Assembly (NCBI GenBank): GCA_907163075.1
Contig: CAJQTY010000001.1
Location: forward strand, 1,116,001 to 1,180,000
Reading direction: 5' to 3'
Origin: an uncultured Rhodocyclaceae bacterium
GTDB taxonomy: Bacteria; Pseudomonadota; Gammaproteobacteria; Burkholderiales; Rhodocyclaceae
DNA length: 64,000 bases
Shown here: piece by piece, positions 45,214-53,379 of the stretch
Numbering within the stretch: the first letter of the stretch is position 1
How the letters are laid out: the number at the start of each line of letters is the position of its first letter
Translations under genes and position numbers: made by a program
The notes under the pieces: model-generated
What the model was told of the DNA's origin: nothing
Databases searched by the model: none
Seen by the model: only the letters and a program-made list of their open reading frames with translations

Positions 45214-45696
45214 CTAGACCTTCACGTTCTTGGCGATATTCCACGCCGCCTCGACGGCGGCATCGCCCGAACCGTCTGGTTTCTGCGGCGTATATTCGAC
45301 CTTGAACTCGGCAAAGTTGAGCGAAATGTTCTCGGTGATACGGTCTTCGCCGCCGCTGCCGCCGGTGCTGACCGACGATATCAGAACTTCCTTCATGGTG
45401 ATCTTGATGTACTCGAGCGGCTTTTCACCGGCCTTGCGGACGGTCAGCAGCGCCTCCTTGTAATGCTTGCCGTTACACGTGGCCATCATCAGGTTGGGCG
45501 AGGATTTGTCGACATACTTGGTGATTGACATATCCTGCACACTGACCTTGCCGGCACCGCCGCCACCGCCCATATGCGTGGTACCGGACTGGCTCAGACC
45601 CCAGCTCCAGGCCAGCACATCGACCTCGTCCTTGTGTTTGTCATCCTGTGACTCACCCTTTACATCATCGATCTTCAGGAACATATCAACTGCCAT
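45214..45696 (-). CDS. hcp: T6SS tube protein Hcp 2 (TssD)
   Basis: A 160-residue Hcp of the Hcp1 type: MAVDMFLKIDDVKGESQDDKH, DVLAWSWGLSQ, a Gly-rich loop (MGGGGGAGKV), QDMSITKYVDKSSPNLM and FAEFKVEYTPQ. GAAGGAG with good spacing before the ATG is the strongest ribosome binding site in this part of the operon, fitting a major tube subunit. It lies about 80 bp after tssC. Which of the two Hcp proteins goes with the Rhs/VgrG spike is open. Confidence 0.95.
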   Translation of the reverse strand: MAVDMFLKIDDVKGESQDDKHKDEVDVLAWSWGLSQSGTTHMGGGGGAGKVSVQDMSITKYVDKSSPNLMMATCNGKHYKEALLTVRKAGEKPLEYIKITMKEVLISSVSTGGSGGEDRITENISLNFAEFKVEYTPQKPDGSGDAAVEAAWNIAKNVKV

Positions 45697-45777
45697 GACA
45701 TTTCTCCTTCGTTAATTGATGCATTACGTGCAAAACGGCGAAAAGACGCTACAACGGCCGACCCGCGCCGCGCATAC

Positions 45778-47268
45778 TCACGCTGCCTTCGCCGATGGCA
45801 GCTTGGATACCAGCCGCAGCGATACCGTCAACCCTTCGAGCTGATAGTGTGGCCGCAGGAAGAACTTCGACGTGTAATACCCCGGATTGCCTTCAACTTC
45901 CTCAACCACCACTTCCGCGGCAGCCAGCGGCTTGCGGGCCTTGGTGCTCTCGGAAGAGTGCGCGGGGTCGCCATCGACATAATTCATGATCCAGTTCTGC
46001 AGCCAAACCTGCATGTCGTCGCGTTCCTTGAACGATCCGATCTTGTCACGCACGATGCATTTCAGGTAATGCGCAAATCGGCAGCACGCGAACAGATACG
46101 GCAGGCGCGCCGCCAGGTTGGCGTTGGCCGTGGCGTCCGGATCGTCATACTCGAACGGCTTCTGCAGGGACTGCGCGCCGATGAACGCGGCAAAATCGGA
46201 GTTCTTGCGGTGCACCAGCGGCATGAACCCGTTCTTCGCAAGTTCGGCTTCGCGCCGGTCGCTGATCGCGATCTCGGTCGGACACTTCATGTCCACACCG
46301 CCGTCATCGGTCGGGAACGTATGGGTCGGCAAGCCTTCAACCGCGCCGCCCGATTCGATGCCGCGGATACGCGAGCACCAGCCATACATCTTGAATGAGC
46401 GGTTGATGTTCACCGCCATCGCATAGGCGGCGTTGGCCCAGGTGTATTTGCCGTGATCGGCGGCGCCGGTGTCCTCTTCGAAATCGAACTCCTCGACCGG
46501 CGAGGTCTTGGCGCCATAGGGCAGGCGCGCCAGGTAACGCGGCATGGCCAGCCCGATGTAACGCGCATCGTCCGATTCGCGCAGGGACCGCCATGCGGCA
46601 TATTCCGGGGTCGTGAATATCTTGGTCAGATCACGCGGGTTGGCGAGTTCCTGCCACGAATCCATCTGCATGACCGTCGGCGAGGCGCCGGCGATGAACG
46701 GCGTATGTGCCGCGGCCGATACCTTGGCGATCTCGCCCAGCAATTCAACATCCGGCGGGCTATGGTCGAAGGCGTAGTCGCCGACCAGGCAGCCGAACGG
46801 CTCGCCGCCGAACTGCCCGTATTCCTCTTCGTAAATCCGCTTGAAGAGCGGACTCTGATCCCAGGCGGTACCCTTGTAGCGCTTGAGCGTCTTGCCGAAG
46901 TCGAGCTTGGAGATGTTCATGAAACGGATCTTCAACTGCTCATCCGTTTCAGTATTGTTGATCAGGTAGTGCAAGCCGCGCCAGGAACCTTCGAGCTTCT
47001 GGAAGTCGCCATGATGCAGGATCAGGTTGACCTGCTCGGTAAGCTTGTGGTCGAGTTCGGCGATGATCGCTTCGATCGACTTGATGACGTCGTTGCCGAT
47101 CAGCTTCGTCTGCGAGAGTGCCTGCGAGGCCAGGGTGCGCACCGCTTCTTCGACGGCGCTTTTCGCTTCTTCGCTTTTTGGCTTGAATTCCTTTTGGAGC
47201 AATGCGGAAAACTCGTTTCCTTCGAGCGTCAGGCCCGCAGCCTGGGCAACTTGTTCGGTTTCGGCCAT
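45778..47268 (-). CDS. tssC: T6SS sheath large subunit TssC
   Basis: A 496-residue sheath protein that with TssB forms the contractile sheath. Family pattern: LEGSWRGLHYLINNTETDEQLKIR, QSPLFKRIYEEEYGQFGGEPFG, LVGDYAFDHSPPDVELL, ANPRDLTKIFTTPEYAAWRSLRESDDARYIGL, and FEYDDPDATANANLAARLPYLFACCRFAHYLKCI near the end. GGAG lies before the ATG. It starts 43 bp after tssB. No frameshift or missing segment was seen. Confidence 0.97.
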   Translation of the reverse strand: MAETEQVAQAAGLTLEGNEFSALLQKEFKPKSEEAKSAVEEAVRTLASQALSQTKLIGNDVIKSIEAIIAELDHKLTEQVNLILHHGDFQKLEGSWRGLHYLINNTETDEQLKIRFMNISKLDFGKTLKRYKGTAWDQSPLFKRIYEEEYGQFGGEPFGCLVGDYAFDHSPPDVELLGEIAKVSAAAHTPFIAGASPTVMQMDSWQELANPRDLTKIFTTPEYAAWRSLRESDDARYIGLAMPRYLARLPYGAKTSPVEEFDFEEDTGAADHGKYTWANAAYAMAVNINRSFKMYGWCSRIRGIESGGAVEGLPTHTFPTDDGGVDMKCPTEIAISDRREAELAKNGFMPLVHRKNSDFAAFIGAQSLQKPFEYDDPDATANANLAARLPYLFACCRFAHYLKCIVRDKIGSFKERDDMQVWLQNWIMNYVDGDPAHSSESTKARKPLAAAEVVVEEVEGNPGYYTSKFFLRPHYQLEGLTVSLRLVSKLPSAKAA

Positions 47269-47311
47269 GTGTTTTTCTCCTTGGGATGTTATTAGTGACG
47301 GACCGCCAGGC

Positions 47312-47851
47312 CTAGGATGCCGTGCCTTCGGCCGTTCCGCCCGCCGCGGCAGCCTCCGCCGGCTTGGCCGACGACGCCAGCGACTGCAGCAGAGCCGGAT
47401 CCTTCAACACCTTGTTGATGAGTTCCTCGGCCCCTGACTTGCCGTCCATGTAGGTCATCAGGTTGGACAGGTGCTGGCGCGCTTCGAGCAGTTTGGCGAG
47501 CGCGTCGACCTTGCGCGCGACGGCGGCCGGGGCGAAGTCGTCCATGCTGTCGAAAGTGAGGTCTACGCTGATATTGCCTTCGCCGGTCAGGGTGTTTGGC
47601 ACCTGGAAGGCGACTCTCGGCTTGATCGCCTTCATGCGGCTGTCGAAGTTGTCGACATCGATCTCAAGAAACTTGCGGTCTGACACGGGCGGCAGGGCTT
47701 CGGCCGGCTTGCCCGAGAGATCGGCGAGCACACCCATGACGAACGGCAGCTGAATTTTCTTCTCGGCACCGTAAAGCTCGACGTCGTATTCGATCTGTAC
47801 GCGGGGAGCACGATTACGTGCGATGAATTTCTGACTGCTGTCTTTTGCCAT
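47312..47851 (-). CDS. tssB: T6SS sheath small subunit TssB
   Basis: A 179-residue sheath protein with the standard start KDSSQKFIARNRAPRVQIEYDVELYG and the VMGVLADLSGKP, DFAPAAVARKV and LEARQHLSNLMTYMDGK segments. The C-terminal Ala/Gly/Thr-rich tail is longer than in many members. AAGGAG lies before the ATG. It is preceded by a 381-bp gene-free stretch that probably holds the promoter of the tssB-tssC-hcp operon. Confidence 0.96.
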   Translation of the reverse strand: MAKDSSQKFIARNRAPRVQIEYDVELYGAEKKIQLPFVMGVLADLSGKPAEALPPVSDRKFLEIDVDNFDSRMKAIKPRVAFQVPNTLTGEGNISVDLTFDSMDDFAPAAVARKVDALAKLLEARQHLSNLMTYMDGKSGAEELINKVLKDPALLQSLASSAKPAEAAAAGGTAEGTAS

Positions 47852-48232
47852 GACTCGCTCCTTCAGGGGGCTGTGGAGAATCAGGTGAAATTCGATCTTG
47901 CGGCTGTCGCACCTGATCCCGAGAATAATATACAGGTAGACCTATCCTATTTTTACAGGGTTATATTGCAAATATCAAGGCGCTACAGAAATATCGGCAG
48001 CTCCGCTTTCAGCCCGGGAGGCTTGCGTCGGGGCTTGTAAACGCAAGTGAAACGGCAAGGCGGGACGTGAGACGTACACTACGCGATTGCTTTCAACGAG
48101 TTATCAAGGCTGGTCGGGCAATGGCGGCGTCAGCGGGCGCAAAAACACCGGGCCCGGCCCATCCCCGCCAACAAATGCCATCCGAGCCAATACAACGCGC
48201 TCCCGCGATCCGCTTTTGCGCTATTCGTCCCG
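47852..48232. other. Gene-free region upstream of tssB
   Basis: About 380 bp with no convincing gene. The part nearest tssB (47920-48000) is AT-rich compared with the rest of the window and holds the candidate promoter. The remainder near tssA is GC-rich with no recognised element except a 12-bp tandem repeat at the tssA stop. Confidence 0.5.
47944..47971 (-). promoter_or_regulatory. Candidate sigma-70-like promoter of tssB
   Basis: On the minus strand TTGCAA (47971-47966), 16 bp spacer, TAGGAT (47949-47944), about 93 bp before the tssB start in an AT-rich stretch. Both boxes deviate from consensus, and no clear sigma-54 site (GG-N10-GC) was seen. Confidence 0.3.
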
Positions 48233-48242
48233 CTATTCGTCC
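48219..48242. repeat. 12-bp tandem duplication at the tssA stop codon
   Basis: CGCTATTCGTCC occurs twice head to tail. The right copy contains the tssA stop and its last codons, so the left copy repeats the stop codon outside the gene. Confidence 0.85.
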
Positions 48243-49255
48243 TTGAGTCCGGCGATATTACGAATCTGGCTCAGGCTATCCGGCGCCAGGTCCTGCATGA
48301 TCTCGACGAAGCTCTTGTTGATCAAGCGCTGCGCGCGGCGAATCAGCAGCGGTGCCGGATTTCCAGGTTCGGTGAGTTCATAGAACTTGCATACTGCATC
48401 GAGGGCGCGCAAGGCATCATCGCGGCTGCGGATTTCACCGGCCACGGCCGGCCGGCTGACCGGTGTTGCCACGGCAACACCGGCACTTTCCTCAGCAGCA
48501 CCCTCTTCAGCCACCTCGCCCGGCTGGTGGGTCGCTGCATTGCACGTCTGCACCACCAGCTTGAGCATGCCCGACAGCGAACGCAAATCGGTCGCCCGAT
48601 CGGTGCCGACCTTATCCGAGAGCAGCCGGTAAATCGCGTTGACCGATTCAAGGCTGGCGCGGGCGGCGTCGATGGACGCGCTGTCCCGCGCCGCGGCGGC
48701 GGCAATGGCGCTTTCGATCTGTGCCGGGCTGAGCACGGTTTCGCCTTTCAATGGCTGAAGCTTGCCGGTCGCCAGTAGGACGTCGCGCACCGACACGCGT
48801 CCATGCGGGCCGGACACCACCAGCAAGGCATTGCGCACGTCGAGCAGCATGCACTCGGCATCGCCGAGCGGCGCCAGGGCGTTAAGGCGGATGATGATAT
48901 CGTCCGGATCGTCCGGCGCCGGAACCGGATGCACCTGCTCCCAGTAACGTTCCAGCAAGCCGTGCAGCAGCGCCAATCCATCGCGCAGGCCGGGCAGGTG
49001 GTTGACGCGGACCAGTGCCCGCGCCAGCAGTACGGCAACCCGCAGATCCTTGGAGCGCGCCAGGAGTGCTTCCGCCTGCTCTCTGACCGCCACCCAGTCC
49101 GGCTGCTCCGCCGGGATGATGTTGTCGCCGATCTGCTGCTCCGGCTTGCCTCGGGCAACGGTTTCAAGGGCTACGAACTGGGGGTCGTACTCAAGGTCAG
49201 TTCCGCATGGCGAATCGTCCGCAATCGCGGCCAGAAGTGTTTCCATGTCAGGCAC
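48233..49255 (-). CDS. tssA: T6SS cap/assembly protein TssA (ImpA type)
   Basis: A 340-residue protein with an N-terminal ImpA domain: LLAAIADDSPCGTDLEYDPQF, PDWVAVREQAEALLARSKDLRVAVLL, LPGLRDGLALLHGLLERYWEQVHP. The C-terminus has RRAQRLINKSFVEIMQDLAPDSLSQI, typical of the TssA class that coordinates tube and sheath growth. The GTG at 49255 has GGGGAG six bases upstream and was chosen; GTG at 49288 and ATG at 49246 are alternatives. It is the first gene of the minus-strand T6SS block and faces away from mltA; about 300 bp lie between. Confidence 0.92.
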   Translation of the reverse strand: MPDMETLLAAIADDSPCGTDLEYDPQFVALETVARGKPEQQIGDNIIPAEQPDWVAVREQAEALLARSKDLRVAVLLARALVRVNHLPGLRDGLALLHGLLERYWEQVHPVPAPDDPDDIIIRLNALAPLGDAECMLLDVRNALLVVSGPHGRVSVRDVLLATGKLQPLKGETVLSPAQIESAIAAAAARDSASIDAARASLESVNAIYRLLSDKVGTDRATDLRSLSGMLKLVVQTCNAATHQPGEVAEEGAAEESAGVAVATPVSRPAVAGEIRSRDDALRALDAVCKFYELTEPGNPAPLLIRRAQRLINKSFVEIMQDLAPDSLSQIRNIAGLKDE

Positions 49256-49562
49256 ATCGTTCTCCCCAAGGATCGGATTTCGCGTCACCGCCGCCGTACC
49301 GCGGCACCCGCCCGATCGTTACCGGGCAGCGCCATGGAACGCAGCGTCGAAAGCAAGCTCAAAACAGATTGCAGGCACCGCTCGGCGACGACGATAACCT
49401 GCAAAAATGGCTAACACAATTAGCCGATAAAAGCTACTATGTTTATGAGTGCATAAGAATAGTTTCGCATATTCTTTGTGGTCACCGGCGACCGGATCGA
49501 GCGCAATCGCTCGTTTTTTTGAAATGTTGCCCGGCTGACGGGAAGCAGGCACGAGAAAGGAC
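49256..49562. other. Divergent control region between tssA and mltA
   Basis: About 307 bp. The middle (49400-49480) is AT-rich (for example AAAAGCTACTATGTTTATG) and should contain the promoters of both T6SS arms. No operator or sigma-54 site could be defined by eye. Confidence 0.5.
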
Positions 49563-51311
49563 ATGAGCTCCGTGGCACGACGAGCATTTTCGTTTTTCCT
49601 CATATCCGCTGTGGCCTTGTGCGGCGGCATTGATCACGGGGAAAACCTGGCGCTGGCCCAGACGAGTGCAAGCAATGCGTCGCCCAGCCGCTCATCGATT
49701 GCGCCTGCTGGCGCCGAGTCGGCGGACAAGAACGCGTTCCGCACCAAGTATGCCTATTTCGAACCGGCGATTTTCGACGATCTCCCGGGTTGGCGAGACG
49801 ACAAACTCGGCGATGTCTGGGCCGCGTTCCGGCAAAGCTGCGCCGCGCTGCAGAAAAGGGATGCCTGGGAACGCCCGTGCGGCCGGGTCACGCGCATCGA
49901 CGGAGCCGACGACGAAGCCCTCAGGCAGTTTTTCGAACAGGAGTTCAATCTCTACCAGATCCACGATACCGACCAGAAGCCGGCCGGCGAGATCACCGGC
50001 TACTACGAGCCTTTGCTCACCGGTAATCGCCGCTACGGCGCGCCCTATGTCTATCCGGTGTATGAGGTTCCGGACGACATGCTGTACCTGGACGCGCGCA
50101 AGTTGCCGATCGACCTCGACGGCGAAATCCGCGTTCACGTCGAAGGCCGCAACGTGATTCCGTCGCTGGCCGCGGGAGCGACCGGCCCCGGCCCTTACAA
50201 GCTCGACATCGCGGGCGTGCAACCCGATATCCGCAGCCGGAAATATCGCCTGCGGATCGACGGCGACCGCGTGGTGCCCTATTTTTCGCGGCAGCAAATC
50301 GAGCTCGGCCAGATGTCGCGCGCCCGCGTGATCGTCTGGGTGGATAATCCAGCGGCCCTGTATTCAATGCAGATCCAGGGTTCCGGAAAAGTTCGCCTGC
50401 CAGACGGCGAAATAGTCCGCGTTGCCTATGGCGAACAGAACGGCCATCCGTTCCGGCCTTCGCTGCTGGCGCTGCCGCAGCAGATCAATGCCAAGGGTAA
50501 ACGGCAGGTTGTCGCCACCCGCGGCCTCGCCCCGGCTTCCCTGCAGGAGGAGGATGCCGCCGCCGGAACGCCCGAGGAGCCGCCGTCGGGACCGACCGAG
50601 ATCGCCGCCACAGCGCAGACGCGCGGTCTGAACAGGCCGCCGCCGCAATTCGGCGCGTCGGAAGTCGAACGCATGATCGAGGCGCTGATGCCGGCCAGCG
50701 CGCGCCAGGCGGCGCGCCCCCCCGAAACGCCGTCGCGCATTACGCCCGCCTCGCCGCCCAGCCCCAGGACCAAAGCCAAGGCGCCGGCTGCCGGGGCAGA
50801 TGCGCAGGACCAGCGGATCGCGGACCAGTATTCCGGCGCCATGCCAGTTCCCGCCCCGGCGGCCGCGATTCCAAACAGCGACCCCAGTTATGTATTTTTC
50901 CGCCGGATTCCCGACAGTGACCACGGCCCGATCGGCGCGCTCGGCGTACCGCTCACGGCGGGCCGTTCGGTGGCCGTCGATCCGCGCACCACGCCGCTCG
51001 GCTTCCCGGTCTTCGTTTCGACCAGCCAGCCAGGCCGAAAGGAGGCGTTGAACCGCCTGATGATGGCACAGGATACGGGCGGTGCCATCCGCGGGGCGGT
51101 ACGCGCCGACTATTTCTGGGGTTTTGGCGCCAAGGCTTTCGTGCAGGCCAGCCGGATGAAGGAGGATGGCCGGATGTGGCTGCTCTTGCCGAAAAATCAG
51201 AAGATTGCCGCCAACAGCGGCGGTACGCTGCTGCGCGGCATCGGCGGTCAGGGCCGTGAAGCGCAACCGGCCGAATGCGTGGTTCCCGATCCTGATCTCT
51301 GTGTTGAATGA
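49563..51311 (+). CDS. mltA: MltA-type lytic transglycosylase in the T6SS locus
   Basis: A 582-residue exported enzyme that should cleave peptidoglycan to make room for the T6SS trunk. Signal peptide at 1-33 (no lipobox Cys in the usual place). MltA domain: EITGYYEPLLTGNRRYGAPYVYPVYE, YFSRQQIE, VWVDNPAALYSMQIQGSGKVRLPDG and VAYGEQNGHPF. C-terminal 3D domain: YVFFRRIPDSDHGPIGALGVPLT, AVDPRTTPLG and AQDTGGAIRGAVRADYFWGFG, whose Asp is the expected catalytic residue. Between the two, about 120 residues are Pro/Ala-rich low complexity in place of the usual MSMQAI-type helix. AAAGGA precedes the ATG. It is the first gene of the plus-strand T6SS arm. Confidence 0.9.
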   Translation: MSSVARRAFSFFLISAVALCGGIDHGENLALAQTSASNASPSRSSIAPAGAESADKNAFRTKYAYFEPAIFDDLPGWRDDKLGDVWAAFRQSCAALQKRDAWERPCGRVTRIDGADDEALRQFFEQEFNLYQIHDTDQKPAGEITGYYEPLLTGNRRYGAPYVYPVYEVPDDMLYLDARKLPIDLDGEIRVHVEGRNVIPSLAAGATGPGPYKLDIAGVQPDIRSRKYRLRIDGDRVVPYFSRQQIELGQMSRARVIVWVDNPAALYSMQIQGSGKVRLPDGEIVRVAYGEQNGHPFRPSLLALPQQINAKGKRQVVATRGLAPASLQEEDAAAGTPEEPPSGPTEIAATAQTRGLNRPPPQFGASEVERMIEALMPASARQAARPPETPSRITPASPPSPRTKAKAPAAGADAQDQRIADQYSGAMPVPAPAAAIPNSDPSYVFFRRIPDSDHGPIGALGVPLTAGRSVAVDPRTTPLGFPVFVSTSQPGRKEALNRLMMAQDTGGAIRGAVRADYFWGFGAKAFVQASRMKEDGRMWLLLPKNQKIAANSGGTLLRGIGGQGREAQPAECVVPDPDLCVE

Positions 51312-51493
51312 TTACAGGTTTCCGTATGGTACAGTAGCGACACGCCGGGACCGGAAGATCTGGAGCATGCGCTAGGCGAATGCTCGACGCCGGCGTGCCA
51401 GGAAAAAAGAAGCGCTTTCGATATTGCAGTCGGGCTGGTGCGCGGATTTCTGCACCGACCTGGATTCTCTAACGGGGTTGGCGGGAGACTGAC

Positions 51494-51994
51494 ATGCTCA
51501 TGAACACGCATCTGAGCGCCAGAGCTGGCGCTGCGTTAATGTCGATCATCCTGCTCCTGGCGCTTGGTGGCTGCGCCAAGCCGCCGCCCCCGCCGCCGAA
51601 GCCGACCATCCTCCAGATCAGTCTGGCGGTCGACCCCAACGTCAATCCCGATGCGCGCGGCCGGGCGTCGCCGGTCGTTGCGCGCCTGCTCGAACTCAAG
51701 ACTCTGGCGGCGTTCCAGAGCGCCGACTTCTTTTCACTGTTTGACCGCGACCGGGAGTCGCTCGGCGGCGATCTGGTGGCCAAGGACGAACTGGTCCTGC
51801 AACCCGGCGAGAGCCGGCAGTTCAGGCGCGAACTGCAGCCCGATACGCGCTTCGTGGCCGTGGTGGCGGGGTTTCGCGACATCGAGCGGGCGCGCTGGCG
51901 CGCATCGATCCCGGTAGCGGTGAACGAAACGACGCCGGTCACCATCAGCGTGCGTGAGCGCGATATCTCGATAAGCCAGGCGGCGCGTAAATGA
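51494..51994 (+). CDS. tssJ: T6SS outer-membrane lipoprotein TssJ
   Basis: A 166-residue lipoprotein. The lipobox LGGC in a hydrophobic signal peptide gives an acylated Cys at about residue 27, followed by a Pro-run (KPPPPPPKP). The mature domain has the transthyretin-like strand pattern of TssJ: ILQISLAVDPNVNPDARGRASPVVARLLELK, ADFFSLFDRDRESLGGDLVAKDEL, PGESRQFRREL and TRFVAVVAGFRDIERARWRA. It anchors TssM in the outer membrane. GGGAG lies before the ATG. About 180 bp separate it from mltA; they contain no gene. Confidence 0.94.
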   Translation: MLMNTHLSARAGAALMSIILLLALGGCAKPPPPPPKPTILQISLAVDPNVNPDARGRASPVVARLLELKTLAAFQSADFFSLFDRDRESLGGDLVAKDELVLQPGESRQFRRELQPDTRFVAVVAGFRDIERARWRASIPVAVNETTPVTISVRERDISISQAARK

Positions 51995-52045
51995 CGTCGA
52001 CTTTCAAACGGGTCGTACGCGTCGCCAAACGATAGGAAATAAGCC

Positions 52046-53377
52046 ATGTCGGGGGAACACAAGGTCATCTGGTCCGAAGGAATGTTCCTGCAGCCGCAGC
52101 ACTTCCAGCAGCATGACCGCTACCTCGAAAAACTGCTCGAAGCACGGGTCGGGCCGGCGGCGCCGTACAGTTGGGGATTCGTCAGGCTGACGGTGGACGA
52201 ATCAGCGCTGGCGCTGGGCAAGCTGGCGCTATCTTCGGCCAGCGGAATTTTTCCGGACGGCACCCCGTTCGATTTCCCGGCCACCCAGGAAGGCCCGTTG
52301 CCGCTCGATGTGCCGCCAGCCGCCAAGGACCAGCTCATCGTTCTGGCCTTGCCCCTGCGCCGTCCCGGCGCCAGGGAAACCGAGTTCGAAAGGACGGATG
52401 AATTCGGCCTGGCGCGTTACGGCGTCACCGAACTCGACGTTACCGACAACACGACGGATGGCTCCGCGCGCATCCAGGTTGGCCAGTTGCGCATGCGCCT
52501 GATGCTGCAAAGCGATGTCACCGATGCCTATGCCTGCCTGGGAACAGTGCGTCTCATTGAACGGCGCGCCGACAATCAATTGGTGCTCGACAAGCGTTTC
52601 ATACCGCCGACCCTCCGGGTAAGCGAAAACGGCCCGCTCTCCGCCTACACGCGCGAACTCGCGGGCCTGCTGCATCAGCGCGGCGAGGAACTGGCCGCAC
52701 AAGTGACGCAGCCCGGCCGCGGCGGCGTCGGGGAAATCGCCGACTTCCTCTTGCTGCAGACCGTCAATCGTTACGAGCCCGTCCTGGTCAGCTATGCGCG
52801 CTCCAGCCTGTTACACCCGGAGCGGCTGTTCATAAGCTGCCTGCAACTGGCCGGCGACCTGTCGACCTTCAGTCGCGAGAACCGGCGCGTACCGACCTAT
52901 CCCGACTATCTGCACGACAGCCTTGAAAAATCCTTCACCCCGCTGATCGAAGACCTGCGCCGCTCGCTGAGTATGGTGCTGCATCGCAGCGCGGTGCCGA
53001 TCGATTTGCAGGACCGCAAGTTCGGAGTGCGCGTCGCCATCATTTCCGACCAGGACCTGTTGAAGAGCGCGAGTTTCGTCCTTGCCGTCAATGCGCAGCT
53101 AGCGCCTGAAATCCTGCGCACCCGCTTTCCCTCGCAAGTCAAGATCGGTCCGGTCGAGCGGATTCGCGACCTGGTCAATCTTCAGTTGCCCGGCATTCCC
53201 TTGCGCTCGATGCCGGTCGCGCCACGGCAGATCCCGTTCCATGCCGGGTTCAATTACTTCGAACTCGAACGCGGCGGCGAACTGTGGGACCAGTTGCAAC
53301 GCTCCGGCGGAATGGCAATGCACATTGCCGGCGAATTCCCCGGCCTGGAGCTTGAATTCTGGGGAATCAAGGGATAA
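52046..53377 (+). CDS. tssK: T6SS baseplate-membrane linker TssK
   Basis: A 443-residue trimeric linker between baseplate and membrane complex. The N-terminal HKVIWSEGMFLQPQHFQQHDRYLE motif is diagnostic. LLLQTVNRYEPVLVSYARSSLLHPERLFISCLQLAGDLSTF and the C-terminal LPGIPLRSMPVAPRQIPFHAGFNYFEL follow in family order. AGGAA lies about 9 nt before the ATG. The tssL gene follows after 2 bp, so the two are coupled. Confidence 0.97.
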   Translation: MSGEHKVIWSEGMFLQPQHFQQHDRYLEKLLEARVGPAAPYSWGFVRLTVDESALALGKLALSSASGIFPDGTPFDFPATQEGPLPLDVPPAAKDQLIVLALPLRRPGARETEFERTDEFGLARYGVTELDVTDNTTDGSARIQVGQLRMRLMLQSDVTDAYACLGTVRLIERRADNQLVLDKRFIPPTLRVSENGPLSAYTRELAGLLHQRGEELAAQVTQPGRGGVGEIADFLLLQTVNRYEPVLVSYARSSLLHPERLFISCLQLAGDLSTFSRENRRVPTYPDYLHDSLEKSFTPLIEDLRRSLSMVLHRSAVPIDLQDRKFGVRVAIISDQDLLKSASFVLAVNAQLAPEILRTRFPSQVKIGPVERIRDLVNLQLPGIPLRSMPVAPRQIPFHAGFNYFELERGGELWDQLQRSGGMAMHIAGEFPGLELEFWGIKG

Positions 53378-53379
53378 CC

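Noticed and set aside
43240-47851. Missing T6SS core gene
   Set aside because: I checked all thirteen core components (TssA to TssM, counting ClpV as TssH, VgrG as TssI and Hcp as TssD); each is present and intact. A stand-alone PAAR protein is absent, but the Rhs DUF4150 domain can fill that role.
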